Shown here piece by piece: positions 1 to 5,972 of a DNA stretch of 21,237 nt; position 1 is the first letter of the stretch; every line of letters begins with the position of its first letter. This DNA is from a virus: positions 1 to 21,237 of the IMG/VR virus record IMGVR_UViG_3300043467_000316; one strand, given 5' to 3'. Under the pieces are notes generated by a model. The model was not told the origin of the DNA. It ran no database searches and worked only from the letters and a program-made list of their open reading frames with translations. The position numbers were made by a program, and so were the translations under genes.

Positions 1-11
1 TGTCGCATGAA

Positions 12-203
12 GTGACTGTGTTGAACAACAAGATTAGTTTGGTTGTTACTTCAGACAACAAACAAGCTACCAATACGGGAGCAGAACTAGCCCGTGAGAA
101 GCTGCGTCAGGATTTGGAAAAAGAAATCCAAAAAAACCGTGATGACATCATGCACAACCGGCAAGACATTGCCGTTATCTACGAAAAACTGGGGAAAAAA
201 TAA
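12..203 (+). CDS. Small coiled-coil protein upstream of holin (5' end uncertain)
   Basis: The frame is open from the first base of the window, so this may be the end of a longer gene. The first possible start inside the window is a GTG at 12, with no visible Shine-Dalgarno because upstream sequence is missing. From there it encodes 63 residues. The C-terminal half is highly charged and helical (ELAREKLRQDLEKEIQKNRD), with spacing that suggests a short coiled coil. There is no signal peptide or membrane segment. Its stop overlaps the holin start as TAATG, so the two are probably co-translated in a lysis-linked unit. I recognise no family. Small coiled-coil proteins are common just before phage holins, but nothing in the sequence assigns a function. 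Confidence 0.6.
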   Translation: MTVLNNKISLVVTSDNKQATNTGAELAREKLRQDLEKEIQKNRDDIMHNRQDIAVIYEKLGKK

Positions 204-718
204 TGCTGACTCTACTCTCAACTCTTATCTCGTTCTTGATGGGTGGTTTGCCCAAGCTGTTGGATTTTTTCCAAGACAGGTCTGACAAAGCGCATGAGCT
301 AAACCTTGCCCAAATGCAAATTCAGCGCGAGTTGGAATTGCGCAAAGCAGGGTTTGAAGCCCAAGAGCGCATTGAACATATTCACACAGAACAGTTGGCA
401 ACTGAAAGCGCGGCGGCGACCAGTCAAGCCCTTATTGGCGCACAGCAGGCTGAGATGCAGGCAATCTACGCCCATGACACCTCGCTTAATGAAGGCACTA
501 GCGAATGGATGAGAAACCTTCGCGCCAGCGTTCGCCCAGTCATTACCTATGGTTTCTTTTTCTTGCTAGTGTTTGTGGATGTGGGACTGTTTGCCTACGG
601 CTGGCACAATGGCGTTACGTTTGTAGAATTGGCTGAGATGCTGTGGGATTCTGACACCCAAGCGCTGTTTGCTTCAATCATTGCGTTCCACTTTGGTGGC
701 CGGGCGTTTGGCAAATGA
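203..718 (+). CDS. Holin, three-TM (GTA-type) family
   Basis: A 171-residue membrane protein that probably forms the inner-membrane lesion releasing the endolysin. A hydrophobic N-terminal stretch (about residues 1-22) is followed by a long charged helical region (about 28-90). Two further hydrophobic segments lie at about 112-134 and 153-169. The RASVRPVITYG motif just before the second segment, and the overall layout, match the family called holin of 3TMs for gene-transfer release. It overlaps the preceding gene as TAATG, and its stop overlaps the lysozyme start as ATGA, giving a coupled holin-endolysin cassette. The soluble coiled middle is normal for this family. No separate spanin gene is visible nearby. 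Family recognition is from sequence pattern; lytic function follows from family and neighbour. Confidence 0.85.
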   Translation: MLTLLSTLISFLMGGLPKLLDFFQDRSDKAHELNLAQMQIQRELELRKAGFEAQERIEHIHTEQLATESAAATSQALIGAQQAEMQAIYAHDTSLNEGTSEWMRNLRASVRPVITYGFFFLLVFVDVGLFAYGWHNGVTFVELAEMLWDSDTQALFASIIAFHFGGRAFGK

Positions 719-1191
719 ACATCTCTGACAAGTGCCTGCACATGATTCGCCACCATGAGGGGGTGCGTCAGAACCCGTATAAATGCCCAGCAAAGTTGTG
801 GACTGTGGGGGTCGGGCATGTTATGTTTCCAGAGCAGGGTAAGCTAAAGATTGACGACCGTGACGCATTCCAACCACCCGCCGAAGCCATGCGGAAATAC
901 AGCATGGAGGAAGTAAATGCAATACTTAGAGCAGATTTGGACAGATTTGAGCGGGGAGTGGAACGTTACTGCCCTGTTGCACTTACACAAGGTATGTTTG
1001 ATGGCCTTGTTAGTTTTAGTTTTAATGTCGGTTTGGGAACGCTACAGCGCTCTACGCTTCGTCAAAAGGTTATTAGAGGCGATAAAGAAGGCGCGGCAGA
1101 AGAACTCTTAAAGTATTGCATGGCCGGCGGCAAAGTCCTTAAAGGACTTCAAAACCGCCGGATTGATGAGCGCGCATTATTCCTTAGTTAG
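715..1191 (+). CDS. Endolysin, GH24 phage lysozyme
   Basis: A 158-residue muramidase that cleaves the MurNAc-GlcNAc bond of peptidoglycan. The catalytic layout is E15, then eight residues, C24, then five residues, T30 (within TVGVGH). This is the E-8-[D/C]-5-T pattern of the P1/P22/R21 group, with cysteine in the middle position. The typical C-terminal substrate-lobe motif follows (FSFNVGLGTLQRSTLRQK, about residues 101-118). The catalytic glutamate is only 15 residues from the start and there is no SAR or signal peptide, so export should depend on the overlapping holin gene. Its last 15 bases overlap the 3' end of a leftward gene, so two operons converge inside coding sequence. Confidence 0.93.
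   Translation: MNISDKCLHMIRHHEGVRQNPYKCPAKLWTVGVGHVMFPEQGKLKIDDRDAFQPPAEAMRKYSMEEVNAILRADLDRFERGVERYCPVALTQGMFDGLVSFSFNVGLGTLQRSTLRQKVIRGDKEGAAEELLKYCMAGGKVLKGLQNRRIDERALFLS
1124..1161. other. Nested inverted repeat in the 3' end of the lysozyme gene
   Basis: Outer arms CCGGCGG (1124-1130) and CCGCCGG (1155-1161) enclose an inner near-perfect arm pair AAGTCCTT (1133-1140) and AAGGACTT (1142-1149). The RNA from either strand can fold into this two-step hairpin. It lies about 16-50 bases from the point where the rightward lysis genes and the leftward 4050-1177 operon run into each other, so it may act as a pause or termination element. There is no clear U-tract on either side, so it is not a canonical intrinsic terminator. 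It could also be chance within coding sequence. Confidence 0.5.
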
Positions 1192-1338
1192 CGCTCGGTA
1201 CGCCTCAATAGCGGTCTTCAAATCGCATTGCAGCTGCTGTATGCGGTCATCCTGTTCGCACAACTTGGCGTAGGCTTCTTCGGCAAACTTGGCCAAGTTG
1301 GCTTGGCTCCAAGTTGCAAAGTCTGGGCGGTTAGTCAT
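1177..1338 (-). CDS. Hypothetical small protein, last gene of leftward operon
   Basis: Encodes 53 residues. The ATG at 1338 is preferred over a longer in-frame start because an AAGGA box lies five bases upstream and because it overlaps the stop of the preceding leftward gene by eight bases. The protein is helical and charged, with NLAKFAEEAYAKLCEQDDRI in the middle. This suggests a short coiled coil or helical hairpin, and there is no membrane segment. I recognise no family. The stop lies inside the end of the convergent lysozyme gene, a 15-base tail-to-tail overlap. No terminator follows it apart from the inverted repeat at 1124-1161. Confidence 0.6.
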   Translation of the reverse strand: MTNRPDFATWSQANLAKFAEEAYAKLCEQDDRIQQLQCDLKTAIEAYRALTKE

Positions 1339-1522
1339 TGGTTTCCTTCTTTGACGGCGCGTCCAATTCAAGGCGGTAATACTTAGCCGGCATCTTGGCT
1401 TTCTTGTCCAATATATTGCGCAGCCATTCGGCGCCGCCAAGCTCTTGTAAGATCATCCAGTGTCTATCTGACATCCGGACTTGTCGGCCTAGTAAAGGCT
1501 CAGGTGGTTTTGGTCTTGGCAT
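1331..1522 (-). CDS. Hypothetical small protein
   Basis: A 63-residue basic protein. Its ATG immediately abuts the stop of the upstream gene (TAA then ATG), with an AGGAG box ten bases before it. The central segment (MSDRHWMILQELGGAEWLRN, about residues 17-36) is typical of short phage proteins of the 'DRHW...LGGaeWLR' type, in which a helical DNA-binding-like segment is often seen, but this is only resemblance. There are no cysteines and no membrane segment. It sits in a chain of coupled small genes downstream of the helicase. Confidence 0.6.
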   Translation of the reverse strand: MPRPKPPEPLLGRQVRMSDRHWMILQELGGAEWLRNILDKKAKMPAKYYRLELDAPSKKETND

Positions 1523-1708
1523 TTACCTGACTCTCCTAAGCGGCATGTCCATCACGCGCTCTGGCGGTGGGGGCGTCATCTTCTCAGATGGCGGCGCCCA
1601 GCCGTACTTGCGCCAGATGGCTTGCACGTCAGAGCCTGACGTCCATTTAAAATCCTTGGTCGGGATTGACGGGTAGCTGATTTTTGAATGTGGTGGCATT
1701 TCGATCAT
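1523..1708 (-). CDS. Hypothetical proline-rich small protein
   Basis: A 61-residue protein rich in proline, with a KMTPPPPERVMDMPLRRVR-like tail. A FKWTSGSDVQAIWRKYGWAP segment (about residues 20-39) could be a short helix with conserved tryptophans. The ATG at 1708 overlaps the stop of the preceding gene as ATGA, and an AAGGAG box lies about ten bases upstream. The segment suggests a compact phage accessory protein, but I recognise no family. It is co-transcribed with, and probably translationally coupled to, its neighbours. Confidence 0.6.
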   Translation of the reverse strand: MIEMPPHSKISYPSIPTKDFKWTSGSDVQAIWRKYGWAPPSEKMTPPPPERVMDMPLRRVR

Positions 1709-1896
1709 GGTTGTATTGCTCCTTTAAATAGTTCTATTCTCTCCCGCGCAACGCGCAGGGTGTTGTAGCGCTGGTGAAGGCGCTCTAATACTGAAACACG
1801 CCGGTCATTCTGTCGCTCGTGCTCTAGCATCTCTAAGACTTTCGATTCGTCGAGCGTCTTCAAGTTTTCGTTTAGCTTTCGCCATGTAATTTTCAA
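1705..1896 (-). CDS. Hypothetical small helical protein (TTG start)
   Basis: A 63-residue, strongly charged, helical protein with leucine-rich stretches (LEMLEHERQ, VSVLERLHQRYNTL) that look like a short coiled coil. The start is a TTG at 1896, supported by a GGAGA box six bases upstream; no ATG in this frame is better placed. The first 92 bases overlap the end of the preceding gene in another frame, which is unusually long for this operon. Either the overlap is real coding in two frames or one of the two genes is shorter than drawn. No family is recognised. Confidence 0.5.
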   Translation of the reverse strand: MKITWRKLNENLKTLDESKVLEMLEHERQNDRRVSVLERLHQRYNTLRVARERIELFKGAIQP

Positions 1897-2032
1897 TTCG
1901 TTTCTCCAGTCCGTCTATAGTTAAAGTAATGCTAGCGTGCGCTCGCCTGGCCGCGTTAAGCTCGCGCTCGCGTATGCGGTGCACAGATTTGGCCGCTTTG
2001 AGTTTGGTTTTCCATAGGTCAATATGTTTCAT
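1805..2032 (-). CDS. Hypothetical basic coiled-coil protein
   Basis: A 75-residue, very basic helical protein (many K, R, A and E), predicted by eye to be almost entirely coiled coil or helical hairpin. The ATG at 2032 is chosen over a GTG at 2056 because it overlaps the stop of the 27-aa zinc-ribbon gene as ATGA, the same junction used elsewhere in this operon. The net positive charge could indicate nucleic-acid or membrane-surface contact, but no family is recognised. The last 92 bases overlap the next gene in a different frame. Confidence 0.55.
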   Translation of the reverse strand: MKHIDLWKTKLKAAKSVHRIRERELNAARRAHASITLTIDGLEKRIENYMAKAKRKLEDARRIESLRDARARATE

Positions 2033-2112
2033 GGTTTTTTCCCACATTGAGGGCACTGCATAAAAAAGAATGGTTTGCGTTTACCGCAGTTGTGGCAACA
2101 GTTGTATGTCAT
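2029..2112 (-). CDS. 27-aa zinc-ribbon micropeptide
   Basis: A 27-residue open frame from an ATG at 2112 to a TGA that overlaps the next ATG. Its start overlaps the stop of the upstream 30-aa gene, both as ATGA. It has two CxxC knuckles, C6-H-N-C9 and C20-P-Q-C23, separated by ten residues including FFF. Each knuckle is followed by glycine and lysine (CGKR, CGKK). This is the pattern of a minimal four-cysteine zinc ribbon, with little else in the protein. Such ribbons bind zinc and usually contact nucleic acid or protein. Mu Com, an RNA-binding activator of mom translation, has a similar paired CxxC ribbon but is about twice as long. The exact coupling on both sides argues that it is translated. 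No specific family can be named with confidence. Confidence 0.6.
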   Translation of the reverse strand: MTYNCCHNCGKRKPFFFMQCPQCGKKP

Positions 2113-2201
2113 CTGGGCGCGTCCTCATAGTTGTCAGGGTTAAACTTAGGCACGTTGGCGCCTTTGTCTTTGGGGTTTGGAAAGGGCGGGAATGGCCACA
2201 T
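2109..2201 (-). CDS. 30-aa proline-rich micropeptide
   Basis: A short frame beginning at an ATG that shares one base with the helicase stop (TAATG) and ending in a TGA that overlaps the start of the zinc-ribbon gene (ATGA). It encodes 30 residues that begin MWPFPPFPNPKDKG and end in an acidic stretch. The proline- and aromatic-rich start resembles short phage peptides that act as tags or partners, but no function is known. Evidence for reality is positional: it exactly fills the space between two coupled genes and has no stop. It has no recognisable Shine-Dalgarno of its own, consistent with coupling to helicase translation. Confidence 0.5.
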   Translation of the reverse strand: MWPFPPFPNPKDKGANVPKFNPDNYEDAPR

Positions 2202-3517
2202 TATTTAAGTTCCTCCATTGCAATGTCAGATATAGCGCGCTTGTCGTGCAAGGCCGCCCAGATTTTCTCGTCAACCGTTTTGTTGGTCAGCATCACGTAG
2301 CACCACACAGGATGTTGTTGCCCGCTGCGGTGCAAACGTCCGATGGTTTGCTCGTAAAGTTCGAGACTCCACGGCAGGGACAGAAAGACCATGTGGCACC
2401 CCCCATGCTGCAAGTTAAGCCCGTGACCTGCTGATTTTGGGTGCACGGCCAATAGTCGAATCTTGCCGTCGTTCCATCGCTTGACGGCGTCGGTGTCGTC
2501 AAGGGTTGTGACGTTAAAGCGTCGCTTGAGTTCGGCAAGCTCTTCTTGGTAGGTGTAAGCGATGATGGTGTTGGCATGCTGGTTCTCGTTCAGTAATTCC
2601 TCAAGGCGTTCAAACTTGTGCATGCTGTACCAGATTGGACGTTGCGTAGATATAAACTTGCCAGGCACGTCTGACGCCGTGGTGGTCGTGTCGTAAACAA
2701 ACCCTGACGCCAGTTGTTGTAGCTTGCCCGTGACAACCGCCGCGTTGATGGCTGTGACGCCTTCCAACACAAAATCTTTTTTTAGCTTGTTGTACGGCGT
2801 CAGATCCATGTCGCATTTGATCTCAACCGTATGCAAAGGCGGCAGCTTGTCCTTATACTCACCTGCTTCCAAGACAAATGTGGCAGGCTTAATTACGTCC
2901 ATGACCTTGGCCAGCGACCCTACACGCGGCGCCCATTCGCCAAACTCTTTGTTAATTAGCACAAAGTATTGCTGCATAAACGCGCCTTTGCTGCGCCCCA
3001 GCAATGACTGGTCAACGATCTTGCACTGGCCAAAGACGTCTTCAAGGCCGTTGCTAGTAAACGAGCCGGTCAAACCCCAGCGCGTCGTCATGGGGTCAAC
3101 CACTTTAAGGAACGCTTTAAAGCGTGTGCCGCTGGGGTTCTTAAGCCGCGTCAGTTCGTCAAACACCACGCCGTCAAAATTTAATTTTTGCTCGGCCAGC
3201 CATTGCAAGTTGTCGTAGTTAGTCACGACCACTTGGGCGTTGCTTTTGAGAGCGTCTAAGCGCTGCTTAGGTGTGCCAACGCACAAAGCCATGCTGATGC
3301 GGTCAGCCCACTTAGGGCGCTCAACTGGCCACACGTCGGTACAGACGCGCTTGGGCGCCAGCACCAGCCAGCGCTTGACGTGGCCGTCGCGGATCATCTC
3401 CCACATGGCCGTCAATGTGATGGCGGTCTTACCCGCACCCACTGGCGCCAAGATCATGGCGCGGTCATGCTCAAAGAGAAAGTCAGCGGCTGTCTCTTGA
3501 TAGGGTCTAAGTTGCAT
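2201..3517 (-). CDS. SNF2-like superfamily 2 DNA helicase/translocase
   Basis: A 438-residue ATPase with the usual two RecA-like lobes. Visible motifs, in order, are the Q-like LRPYQ (3-7), Walker A APVGAGKT (24-31), Ia LVLAPKRV (51-58), Walker B variant FDELT (119-123), motif III LTGS (149-152) and motif VI QTIGRLHRSGQ (390-400). The GRLHRSGQ form is typical of SNF2-type phage helicases, which remodel or translocate on DNA during replication and recombination. The length fits a compact phage version without accessory domains. The ATG at 3517 overlaps the preceding gene by 11 bases and has an AAGG box upstream. It lies downstream of a VRR-NUC nuclease, a pairing common in phage replication modules. 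Confidence 0.9.
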   Translation of the reverse strand: MQLRPYQETAADFLFEHDRAMILAPVGAGKTAITLTAMWEMIRDGHVKRWLVLAPKRVCTDVWPVERPKWADRISMALCVGTPKQRLDALKSNAQVVVTNYDNLQWLAEQKLNFDGVVFDELTRLKNPSGTRFKAFLKVVDPMTTRWGLTGSFTSNGLEDVFGQCKIVDQSLLGRSKGAFMQQYFVLINKEFGEWAPRVGSLAKVMDVIKPATFVLEAGEYKDKLPPLHTVEIKCDMDLTPYNKLKKDFVLEGVTAINAAVVTGKLQQLASGFVYDTTTTASDVPGKFISTQRPIWYSMHKFERLEELLNENQHANTIIAYTYQEELAELKRRFNVTTLDDTDAVKRWNDGKIRLLAVHPKSAGHGLNLQHGGCHMVFLSLPWSLELYEQTIGRLHRSGQQHPVWCYVMLTNKTVDEKIWAALHDKRAISDIAMEELK

Positions 3518-3800
3518 CTTTTTTAACCTTAACGTATCTAACGCGGGGATCAGAGTTAATACGGCGCGTGCCTTCCAAAAGCCCTAAGTAATAAACACGT
3601 TTAACAAACACTTTTAGTGAAATCAAATCCCATTTGCGCGTCTCTAAAAATTCATTTATAACTTTATCGGCTATAGGATCGCCGGTAGTACCCTCCATGA
3701 AATCTTTAGCGACAGACTCCAGTTCAGGTTTAGTAATTAAATGGTTAGCTACGCGGTTTAGTGAAAAGGCTACTTTTTTCTGTCTGAATTGCCCACTCAT
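3507..3800 (-). CDS. Hypothetical protein between nuclease and helicase
   Basis: A 97-residue basic protein. The ATG at 3800 is chosen because AAGGAG lies seven bases before it; in-frame ATGs at 3806 and 3830 are badly spaced from it. The first 56 bases overlap the end of the VRR-NUC gene and the last 11 overlap the helicase start, so all three genes are one unit. The sequence looks all-helical (VANHLITKPELESVAKDFME, about residues 18-37), ending in a lysine-rich VKVKKDAT tail. No family is recognised. Position suggests a role in replication or recombination, but nothing in the sequence proves it. Confidence 0.65.
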   Translation of the reverse strand: MSGQFRQKKVAFSLNRVANHLITKPELESVAKDFMEGTTGDPIADKVINEFLETRKWDLISLKVFVKRVYYLGLLEGTRRINSDPRVRYVKVKKDAT

Positions 3801-4050
3801 CAACATGCTCCTTAGTCCATAAACACACATAGTTCTGGCGCAGTAACGCCATCTCTGTTTGAAATAATTTTTGCAGTTCCGACAATCTGCCGCCTTTGGT
3901 TTTCAATTCCACAAACCACGTCTGGCCATCGGGTAAACACGCAATGCGATCTGCTACACCTTTGCGCCCAGGACATGTAAACTTCCAAGTCCGGCCACCA
4001 ATGCGCTGCACTGCCCAATCAAAATAAATTTCAATTTCTTTTTCTTTCAT
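3745..4050 (-). CDS. VRR-NUC domain nuclease
   Basis: A 101-residue, single-domain PD-(D/E)xK nuclease of the VRR-NUC family, whose members cut branched or flap DNA structures. The active site is readable: D34 in GVADR, E48-L-K50 in VELKTKGG, and Q60 in SELQ, with an N-terminal glutamate (E5) in the helix that usually completes the site. The ATG at 4050 fits the domain start; a longer in-frame extension upstream would run through the promoter region and has no RBS. A promoter-like element ends seven bases before this ATG, so the mRNA may be nearly leaderless. It is the first gene of the leftward operon and precedes an unknown gene and the SNF2-like helicase. Confidence 0.88.
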   Translation of the reverse strand: MKEKEIEIYFDWAVQRIGGRTWKFTCPGRKGVADRIACLPDGQTWFVELKTKGGRLSELQKLFQTEMALLRQNYVCLWTKEHVDEWAIQTEKSSLFTKPRS

Positions 4051-4057
4051 GCCGTAA

Positions 4058-4085
4058 AGTATACATGTAAAAAAGATTTGCACAA
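4058..4085 (-). promoter_or_regulatory. Candidate leftward promoter for VRR-NUC/helicase operon
   Basis: Read leftward, TTGTGC (4085-4080) is followed after 16 bases by TATACT (4063-4058), a fair sigma-70-type pair. The -10 ends only seven bases before the VRR-NUC ATG, so a transcript would start at or next to the start codon. No Shine-Dalgarno is visible. Its -35 overlaps the -35 of the rightward promoter. Confidence 0.5.
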
Positions 4086-4106
4086 CAATTATTTCTGTGC
4101 TAACAT
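4078..4106 (+). promoter_or_regulatory. Candidate rightward promoter for the replication operon
   Basis: TTGCAC (4078-4083) and TAACAT (4101-4106) are separated by 17 bases, a sigma-70-like arrangement. They lie 27 bases upstream of the DUF2800-like gene start at 4133, which has an AAAGGA box. The partly palindromic TTGCACAA sequence places the two divergent -35 elements on top of each other, so the two operons may compete for polymerase. Confidence 0.5.
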
Positions 4107-4132
4107 TCAGGTTCAATTTAATAAAGGACAGT

Positions 4133-5260
4133 ATGCTTCACTCAAATATCGTCGGCGGCTCTACAGCAAAGCGCGTCATTAACTGCCCAGGCAGTGTGGC
4201 GCTGGTGCAGAAGATGCCGCCTAAGCCTTCAAACAAATATGCTGACGAAGGCACACTCCTACACAACGTCATGGCTGAACTTATCATGGGCGACGAAGCC
4301 CCTGAGCATTACCTTGGCGCGCGTTACGAAGATCAGATCCTCACGCAAGAATTGATCGACAACAAAATTAAACCAGCACTGGAAGCATTAGATGCAATCG
4401 ACCCCAAACGTGTCATGGAAATCGAGGCCGAGACACACGTCAATTTTGGTGACTTGTTGCCTGGGGTTTTTGGCTCTACTGACCTTATCGGTCGTCTTGG
4501 CTCTCGTGCCGTTGTATTGGATTGGAAGTTTGGTGATGGCGTTATGGTTGAGGTTGAAGAAAACCCGCAGCTGATGTTCTACGCCGCAGCTGCTATGCGC
4601 ACGCCAGAAGCGCAATGGGCGTTTGAAGGTGTCACTGAAATTGAGATGGTTATTGTGCAGCCGCCTGAAGTGCGCCGCTGGGTGACAACGCCTGCGCGCA
4701 TCGCTGAGTTTGAATTGCAGTTGGTGCAGGCCGTCAAGCAGGCAGAAAAGCCAGACGCTAAGCTGGCCGTTGGTGACCACTGCAAGTGGTGCGCGGCCAA
4801 GCCCGTGTGCCCTAAGATGACCGGCGCTGCTGACCGCGCATTGAAAGTGCAGATCGAAGCGTTGCCGGCGCCGCAAATTAGCGACTACCTCAAGACCGCT
4901 GACATGCTAGAAGACTGGATCAAAGACCTGCGCGCTCTTGCCTTGCAGATGCTTGAGTCTGGCGCCAAGTTACCCGAATACAAACTGGTGGCCAAGCGTG
5001 CCATCCGGTCATGGTCAGACGACGAGAAAGCGAAAGTCGCTTTGTTTGCGTATGGCCTCACAGAATCTGAAGTGATGGAGACAACTGTCGTCTCCCCCGC
5101 GAAGGCCGAAAAGGCGCTCAAAAAGCGCAAGATCGGCCTACCGGAAGACCTCGTGGTCGCCATCTCGTCAGGTAACACTTTGGCAAACGTGGATGATCCA
5201 CGACCCGAAGTGATGCTCTTGGGCAAACAGTTATCTGCTGCCCTTTCTAAACTACAGTAA
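4133..5260 (+). CDS. DUF2800-like RecB/Cas4-type nuclease
   Basis: A 375-residue protein of the DUF2800 type, a PD-(D/E)xK fold found in phage replication modules. Core nuclease motifs are H44 in EGTLLH, D117 in FGSTD, D130-W-K132 in VVLDWKFG, and Q146 in NPQLMFY. Four cysteines (C18, and C217, C220, C226 in CKWCAAKPVC) are placed as in AddB and Cas4 nucleases, where they hold a 4Fe-4S cluster. The ATG at 4133 is preferred over an upstream one at 4097 because AAAGGA precedes it and the conserved start is INCPGS. It is the first rightward gene, followed by the 218-aa gene after eight bases. The likely role is end processing in replication or recombination; the exact activity is unproven. Confidence 0.82.
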   Translation: MLHSNIVGGSTAKRVINCPGSVALVQKMPPKPSNKYADEGTLLHNVMAELIMGDEAPEHYLGARYEDQILTQELIDNKIKPALEALDAIDPKRVMEIEAETHVNFGDLLPGVFGSTDLIGRLGSRAVVLDWKFGDGVMVEVEENPQLMFYAAAAMRTPEAQWAFEGVTEIEMVIVQPPEVRRWVTTPARIAEFELQLVQAVKQAEKPDAKLAVGDHCKWCAAKPVCPKMTGAADRALKVQIEALPAPQISDYLKTADMLEDWIKDLRALALQMLESGAKLPEYKLVAKRAIRSWSDDEKAKVALFAYGLTESEVMETTVVSPAKAEKALKKRKIGLPEDLVVAISSGNTLANVDDPRPEVMLLGKQLSAALSKLQ

Positions 5261-5268
5261 GGAAAATC

Positions 5269-5925
5269 ATGTCAAATTTAGTAACCTTCTCTCAAGCAAA
5301 CTTGCCTGCCGTTTCAACCTTGTCTAGCGCTTTGCGTTCGATCCAAGCCGAGGTCGGCCCAGCTGGTGTTGTCATCATCAAGATGGACAAGACTGGCCAC
5401 TGGGTCTTTGGTGCAGATCAAACCGAAGTTGAAGACGACGCAGTCTGGGCTGTCAACCCTTTTTCATTTGTGCACGGTTTCATCGCCTGGGGCGACGGTG
5501 AAGTGCTAGGTGAGAAGATGGTATCTGTCAGCTCACCTTTGCCTGAGTTGGATGAGGCACCGCCCCAAGCTAAAAAAGGTTGGGAAACTCAAGTCGGTAT
5601 GTCACTCAAGTGCATCTCTGGCGAAGACAAGGGCATGGAAGCGCGCTTCACCACCACGTCAGTGGGCGGTAAGCGTGCAGTTCAGACCTTGGCCGTGGCC
5701 TTGGCCGAGCAAGTTGAGAAAGACCAAGCCAAGCCAGTGCCTGTTGTGCGTCTGAAGAAAGACCACTACGCCCACAAATCCTACGGCAAGATTTACACGC
5801 CAGTGTTTGAAGTTGTCGAGTGGGTGAGCATGGATGGCGAAGCGCCCAAAGCAGACGAGCCAGCATGGCCAACTGCCGAACAGGAAGCTGCCAAGGCGCC
5901 TGCGCGCCGCCGCCGTTCAGCGTAA
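5269..5925 (+). CDS. Conserved phage protein, candidate ssDNA-binding/replication accessory
   Basis: A 218-residue protein with a compact N-terminal domain (VGPAGVVIIKMDKTGHWVFG, about residues 29-48, then WAVNPFSFVHGFIAWGDGEV) and a likely second beta-rich domain around residues 105-185. A low-complexity tail ends in RRRR. It has a GGAAA-type RBS seven bases before its ATG and follows the DUF2800-like gene by eight bases. In many phages the gene next to a DUF2800 protein encodes a single-strand DNA-binding protein (DUF2815 type). This sequence is not obviously that family, so the role is inferred from position only. The basic tail is unlike the acidic tail of bacterial SSB. Confidence 0.6.
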   Translation: MSNLVTFSQANLPAVSTLSSALRSIQAEVGPAGVVIIKMDKTGHWVFGADQTEVEDDAVWAVNPFSFVHGFIAWGDGEVLGEKMVSVSSPLPELDEAPPQAKKGWETQVGMSLKCISGEDKGMEARFTTTSVGGKRAVQTLAVALAEQVEKDQAKPVPVVRLKKDHYAHKSYGKIYTPVFEVVEWVSMDGEAPKADEPAWPTAEQEAAKAPARRRRSA

Positions 5926-5933
5926 CTTTTCTG

Positions 5934-5954
5934 ATGGGCGTTATGAGCGCCCAT
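5934..5954 (+). promoter_or_regulatory. RNA hairpin upstream of the Mom-like gene
   Basis: ATGGGCG (5934-5940) and CGCCCAT (5948-5954) form a perfect 7-bp stem with a 7-base loop. The hairpin sits in the short gap after the 218-aa gene. It ends three bases before the AAAGGAG ribosome-binding site (5958-5964) of the Mom-like gene. No U-tract follows, so a terminator is unlikely. Mu mom is controlled at translation through RNA stems near its RBS, so a regulatory role is a reasonable but untested inference. Confidence 0.45.
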
Positions 5955-5972
5955 TGGAAAGGAGACACTACA

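Noticed and set aside
2724-3218. A 164-aa rightward frame inside the helicase gene
   Set aside because: Antisense to a helicase with conserved motifs; no supporting signal.
4388-4876. A 162-aa leftward frame inside the DUF2800-like gene
   Set aside because: Antisense shadow of a gene with intact nuclease motifs.
5934-5954. Hairpin as a Rho-independent terminator
   Set aside because: No U-tract follows; the next bases lead straight into a strong RBS.
5820-5972. Extended N-terminus for the Mom-like protein
   Set aside because: It overlaps the previous gene and includes the hairpin and the true RBS; similarity begins after the TTG at 5973.
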